This document shows, in pieces, positions 24,032 to 26,598 of a stretch of DNA of 26,598 nucleotides (position 1 is the stretch's first letter; each line of letters starts with the position of its first letter). The position numbers and the translations under genes are program-made. A model generated the notes under the pieces. The model did not search any database. It was given only the letters and a program-made list of their open reading frames with translations, and had not been told where the DNA came from. The DNA comes from an uncultured Collinsella sp. (GTDB taxonomy: Bacteria > Actinomycetota > Coriobacteriia > Coriobacteriales > Coriobacteriaceae), in assembly GCA_934654605.1 (NCBI GenBank), contig CAKUGH010000017.1, forward strand, positions 1 to 26,598, in the 5' to 3' direction.

Positions 24032-24063
24032 AGTTATACCAACTTATACCGAGTTATACCAAC
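24032..24063 (-). promoter_or_regulatory. Three tandem 10-bp repeats (AGTTATACCA type) before ATPase B
   Basis: AGTTATACCA, ACTTATACCG, AGTTATACCA, then ACT repeat at exactly 10-bp steps. On the coding (minus) strand each unit reads GGTATAA(C/G), giving three overlapping -10-like TATAA(C/G) hexamers. The block lies 34 nt before the ATPase start codon. AGTT...AACT ends also make it dyad-symmetric. It is likely a promoter with an operator bound on one helix face. Confidence 0.6.
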
Positions 24064-24091
24064 TGAACGCGCCGAAGAAGCTGCCTCATTG

Positions 24092-26095
24092 TCACCTATG
24101 GCAGAAGAACTCCGCATCTGCTGCGCGCCAAGGGCGGAAGGTGGCAGGGTCGACCTTTACATGCGCCGCGGCGGGGACGTCGCACCATTTGACGGTGTAG
24201 CCGGCGCCGTGAGAGCAGAAGACCGAGTCGGGCGTGTTGGGCAGATCGGCTTCGGGCTCATAGGCGGCCGTCTCGATCACGCGCTCGGCATCATGGCAGG
24301 GCGCATAGCCGGCGAACTCCAGGTACAGATGCCCGCGGCCGCTCGTGTAGGCTGCCACCTCCAGCGCGTAATCCTGCACCTCGGATGCCGGCACGCAGCC
24401 TACGAGCTTGGCGCGATCGTCCAGCATCGTCGGCGGCTCGTACTCGGCACCCATACGCGTGGCGTCAGAAAGCGCACGGCCCACGCACTCCCCTGGCACC
24501 TCGAGCTCAAAGCGATACCACGGCTCCAACAGCACCGCAGCGCCCACCTCACGCGCCTGCATGAGTCCCTGGCGAATCGCGCGATACGTTGCCTGGCGAA
24601 AGTCGCCGCCCTCGGTGTGCTTGGCATGCGCACGGCCGCCCGTGAGCGTAATGCGCATATCGGTGATGGGCGAACCGGTCAGCACGCCCAGGTGGTCACG
24701 CTCCATGGCATTGGTGAGCGCCAGGCGTTGCCAGTTCAGGTCGAGCTCGTCAGTCGAGGTCACGGTGCCAAACTGCACGCCCGAGCCCGCTGGCAACGGC
24801 TCCAGACGCAGGTGCACCTCGGCATAGTGACGCAGCGGCTCAAAGTGGCCCACACCCTCGACCGGCTGCGAGATGGTCTCCTTGTAGAGGATGCCACCGG
24901 GCTCAAACTCAACCGCAAGGCCAAAGCGCTCGGCCAGCACGCGCTGTACGACCTCGAGCTGCACGGCGCCCATGAGCTGCAGATGAATCTGCTCGAGATG
25001 CGTATTCCAGCTTACGCCGAGCATAGGGTCTTCATCGGCAAGCTCGGTCAGTGCCTGGAACACCGCATGGACATCGTGCTCGCCCGGCAGCACCGTATAG
25101 GTGAGAACCGGCGCGATGATCGGCTGCTCGCCCATGGGCTCAGCACCCAGGGCATCACCCGGGCGAACGTGTGCAAAGCCCGTCACGGCGCAGATACCGC
25201 CGGCGGCAACTTCCTGGGCAAGTTCGTATTTCTCGCCGTTATAGATACGAACCTGATCGACCTTTTGCTCCCATGCCTCAACACCGGAACGTCCCTCAAT
25301 CACCTGCTTTGCGCGCAGCACACCGCCCGTCACCTTGACCCAGGCAAGACGCTCGCCACGGTCTCCACGACTCACGCGATAAACACGCGCTGCGAACTCC
25401 TGGGGCCATGTCCTCTCGCGCATCAGGGCGCACATGCCGTCGAGCAGCTCCGCCACGCCTTGGTCCTTGAGCGCCGAGCCGGCAAAGCAGGGGAACAACC
25501 TGCGCTCGGCCACCGTGCGCGAAAGCGTGGCAGCCGAAAGCTCCCCCGCCTCAAGGAACTCGTCGAGCGCCCCATCGTCCAGCGCCGCGGCATCCTCTTG
25601 CACGGCACCGCCTGCCAGCAAGCCCTCGGCATCTAGACAGCCCTCGGAAAGGCGCTGCCCAAGCTGAGCCAACAGCACTTCGCGACCAGGGTTCTCAAGA
25701 TCGATTTTGTTGATAAAGATGAACGTCGGAATGTTGTAACGAGCAAGCAGTCGCCACAAGGTTTCGGTATGCCCCTGTACGCCATCGTTGGCACCCACTA
25801 CCAGAATCGCGTAATCGAGCGCGCGCAGCGTGCGCTCCGCCTCGGCCGAAAAATCGACATGGCCGGGAGCGTCCACGAGCATAACGTGGGTGTCGCCGTG
25901 GTCGAGCACGGCCTGTGACGAGAAGATCGTGATGCCGCGCTCGCGCTCAATCTCGTTCGTATCCAGGTGAGAGTCGCCGTCGTCCACGCGACCGCGCTTG
26001 CGAATGCGGCCGGCATGAAACAGCATGGCCTCGGCCAGCGTGGTCTTACCGGCATCGACATGTGCCAAGATTCCAACGACCGCTTGCTTCGACAT
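24092..26095 (-). CDS. Tet(M)/EF-G-like ribosomal-protection-type translation GTPase
   Basis: A 667-aa GTPase of the EF-G fold. G1 is AHVDAGKT (11-18), switch I 'ERERGITI', G3 DAPGH (75-79) and G4 NKID (129-132). The remaining length matches EF-G domains II-V, ending in an EF-G C-like domain ('TSGRGHLYLEFAGY'). It is shorter than EF-G (about 700 aa) and near Tet(M)/Tet(O)/OtrA (about 640 aa), with which it shares the N-terminal 'GILAHVDAGKTTLAEAML' style. Such proteins bind the ribosome and dislodge tetracycline, but chromosomal relatives of unproven resistance function exist. The ATG at 26095 follows GGGGGAG; the frame is open 22 codons further upstream without a site. No mobile element lies nearby. 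Confidence 0.85.
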   Translation of the reverse strand: MSKQAVVGILAHVDAGKTTLAEAMLFHAGRIRKRGRVDDGDSHLDTNEIERERGITIFSSQAVLDHGDTHVMLVDAPGHVDFSAEAERTLRALDYAILVVGANDGVQGHTETLWRLLARYNIPTFIFINKIDLENPGREVLLAQLGQRLSEGCLDAEGLLAGGAVQEDAAALDDGALDEFLEAGELSAATLSRTVAERRLFPCFAGSALKDQGVAELLDGMCALMRERTWPQEFAARVYRVSRGDRGERLAWVKVTGGVLRAKQVIEGRSGVEAWEQKVDQVRIYNGEKYELAQEVAAGGICAVTGFAHVRPGDALGAEPMGEQPIIAPVLTYTVLPGEHDVHAVFQALTELADEDPMLGVSWNTHLEQIHLQLMGAVQLEVVQRVLAERFGLAVEFEPGGILYKETISQPVEGVGHFEPLRHYAEVHLRLEPLPAGSGVQFGTVTSTDELDLNWQRLALTNAMERDHLGVLTGSPITDMRITLTGGRAHAKHTEGGDFRQATYRAIRQGLMQAREVGAAVLLEPWYRFELEVPGECVGRALSDATRMGAEYEPPTMLDDRAKLVGCVPASEVQDYALEVAAYTSGRGHLYLEFAGYAPCHDAERVIETAAYEPEADLPNTPDSVFCSHGAGYTVKWCDVPAAAHVKVDPATFRPWRAADAEFFCHR

Positions 26096-26153
26096 GATCT
26101 CCCCCGTTGATAGCCCGTCGACCCCGCAGGGTACGCTTTTATCACACACTGGA

Positions 26154-26162
26154 TGATACAAT
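26154..26162 (+). promoter_or_regulatory. Extended -10 promoter candidate on the plus strand
   Basis: TGATACAAT (26154-26162) is a good extended -10 element (TG-n-TACAAT). Transcription would begin near 26167-26169, pointing away from the minus-strand GTPase gene. No strong -35 is visible. Confidence 0.45.
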
Positions 26163-26166
26163 TTAC

Positions 26167-26367
26167 GAGCCGGCGGGCGAAGCGGGCCCTATCCCCCGAC
26201 CGAGCTCATCGCCCTGCGTTGCCGCGCGGCGATTTTCGTAGGTTCGCGCCTTGCGAAAGCCGGCACCTCCCCTTTTGCCCGCCCGGTCTCATCTGAGGCG
26301 GTAACAATGCGAGTCCCACAACGACGCGTTTTACCAAAAATGGCCCCACTCGGGGCCATTTTTTATT
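26167..26367 (+). ncRNA. Putative structured small RNA of unknown family
   Basis: Between the extended -10 candidate and a T-tailed intrinsic terminator lies about 200 nt of GC-rich sequence with no plausible gene on the plus strand. The predicted 5' end (26167-26178) can pair with 26277-26290 through 12 bp with two single-base bulges. The enclosed part holds two more hairpins (ATCGCC with GGCGAT; TTTCG with CGAAA). A third, GGTAA...TTACC, precedes the terminator. I did not recognise RNase P, SRP RNA, tmRNA, 6S or a known riboswitch in it. It could instead be the minus-strand leader of the GTPase gene. Confidence 0.35.
26336..26365. terminator. Bidirectional intrinsic terminator
   Basis: A perfect 12-bp stem AAAAATGGCCCC (26336-26347) with GGGGCCATTTTT (26352-26363) and a 4-nt loop, with a T run on each strand. 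It ends the minus-strand GNAT gene and any plus-strand transcript arriving from the left. Confidence 0.92.
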
Positions 26368-26397
26368 TGAGCTGGGTGATGATACGTGCCTTGGCTC

Positions 26398-26598
26398 CTA
26401 CGCCTCGCGCAGCCAGTCAAACGCAACACGCGGCGTACCGTCCGACACATACACGATACCGGCACGCTCAAACCCGGCCTTGGCGATGGCACCTTGCATG
26501 GGCAGGTTGTCTTGATGCGTATCGATGCGCAGATGGTCGACGCGTTCCTTGGCAAAGGCAAACATCGCGGCCGCAACGCCATGCGTGGTACCGTCGGA
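26398..26598 (-). CDS. GNAT-family N-acetyltransferase, 3' end only
   Basis: The last 66 codons of a gene that continues past the right window edge; the codon frame starts exactly at 26598. The translated part reads SDGTTHGVAAAMFAFAKE, then 'HLRIDTHQDNLPMQGAIAKA', 'GFERAGIVYVSDGTPRVAF', ending DWLREA and a TAG stop. The 'RIDTHxDNxPMQ...KAGFxxxGIVYV' pattern is the acetyl-CoA-binding helix alpha-4 and following strand of GNAT acetyltransferases. The usual P-loop (Q/RxxGxG/A) would be just upstream; only its trailing part may be visible. The substrate is unknown. A strong terminator follows 34 bp after the stop. Confidence 0.85.
   Translation of the reverse strand, partial: SDGTTHGVAAAMFAFAKERVDHLRIDTHQDNLPMQGAIAKAGFERAGIVYVSDGTPRVAFDWLREA

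Noticed and set aside
24014..25636. A 540-codon open frame on the plus strand
   Set aside because: Antisense to the Tet/EF-G-like gene and composed of low-information Arg/His/Leu-rich sequence.
26167..26290. 6S RNA, SRP RNA, RNase P or ydaO riboswitch identity for the structured segment
   Set aside because: Short similarities such as CGAAGCGGGCC were seen, but none of the diagnostic cores of these RNAs is present.
26331..26582. An 83-codon minus-strand frame at the right edge
   Set aside because: It reads through the terminator hairpin and is out of frame with the GNAT coding frame that ends at 26398.

Overview
The window is high-GC, gene-dense bacterial chromosome. Gene content and sequence style point to a Gram-positive actinomycete of the Coriobacteriia, most likely a Collinsella-type gut bacterium. 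The main reasons are two surface proteins ending in an LAATG (LAXTG, class E sortase-like) sorting signal, strong GGAGG ribosome-binding sites with several GTG starts, and short 'GGGACAG/CTGTCCC' palindromes between genes. The genus is inferred from style, not proven. I see no phage, transposase, integrase, tRNA, rRNA or CRISPR array.

Layout. Positions 1-5060: two paralogous LAXTG surface proteins (the first is cut by the window edge) flank a small alpha/beta-hydrolase and a convergent UraA-type uracil permease. Positions 5117-8101, minus strand: a LuxR-type regulator, and a HAD phosphatase with a LysR regulator in a tight two-gene unit. Positions 8140-10302: a large inverted repeat with outward-facing promoter-like sequences, then a TPP riboswitch and a thiamine operon (thiM, a COG0011 thiamine-binding protein, thiE). 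Positions 10347-10516: three palindromic elements spaced exactly 62 bp apart, followed by a patatin-like lipase on the minus strand.

Positions 11732-16106: two paralogous cyclic-di-GMP proteins in tandem. The first is GGDEF-PAS-degenerate GGDEF-degenerate GGDEF-EAL. The second is GGDEF-PAS-degenerate GGDEF without EAL. Positions 16189-18418: an iron-sulfur-type flavoprotein, an ArsC/Spx-fold protein lacking the usual cysteine, and a CobW/COG0523 metal-chaperone GTPase. Positions 18521-19120: a TrmL-type tRNA methyltransferase with an insertion.

Positions 19240-23998 are the most unusual part. Two related orphan AAA/STAND-like ATPases with C-terminal winged-helix regions flank a class II UvrA-like ABC protein that lacks the UvrB-binding domain. 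One ATPase is directly operonic with the UvrA-like gene (9-nt gap). The other converges on it across a perfect 31-nt palindrome. Each ATPase has its own short-repeat, operator-like region upstream. Positions 24092-26095: a Tet(M)/EF-G-like ribosomal GTPase. Positions 26154-26367: an extended -10 promoter and an intrinsic terminator on the plus strand bracket a GC-rich, foldable segment that may be an unannotated small RNA. The window ends in the 3' part of a GNAT acetyltransferase gene on the minus strand.
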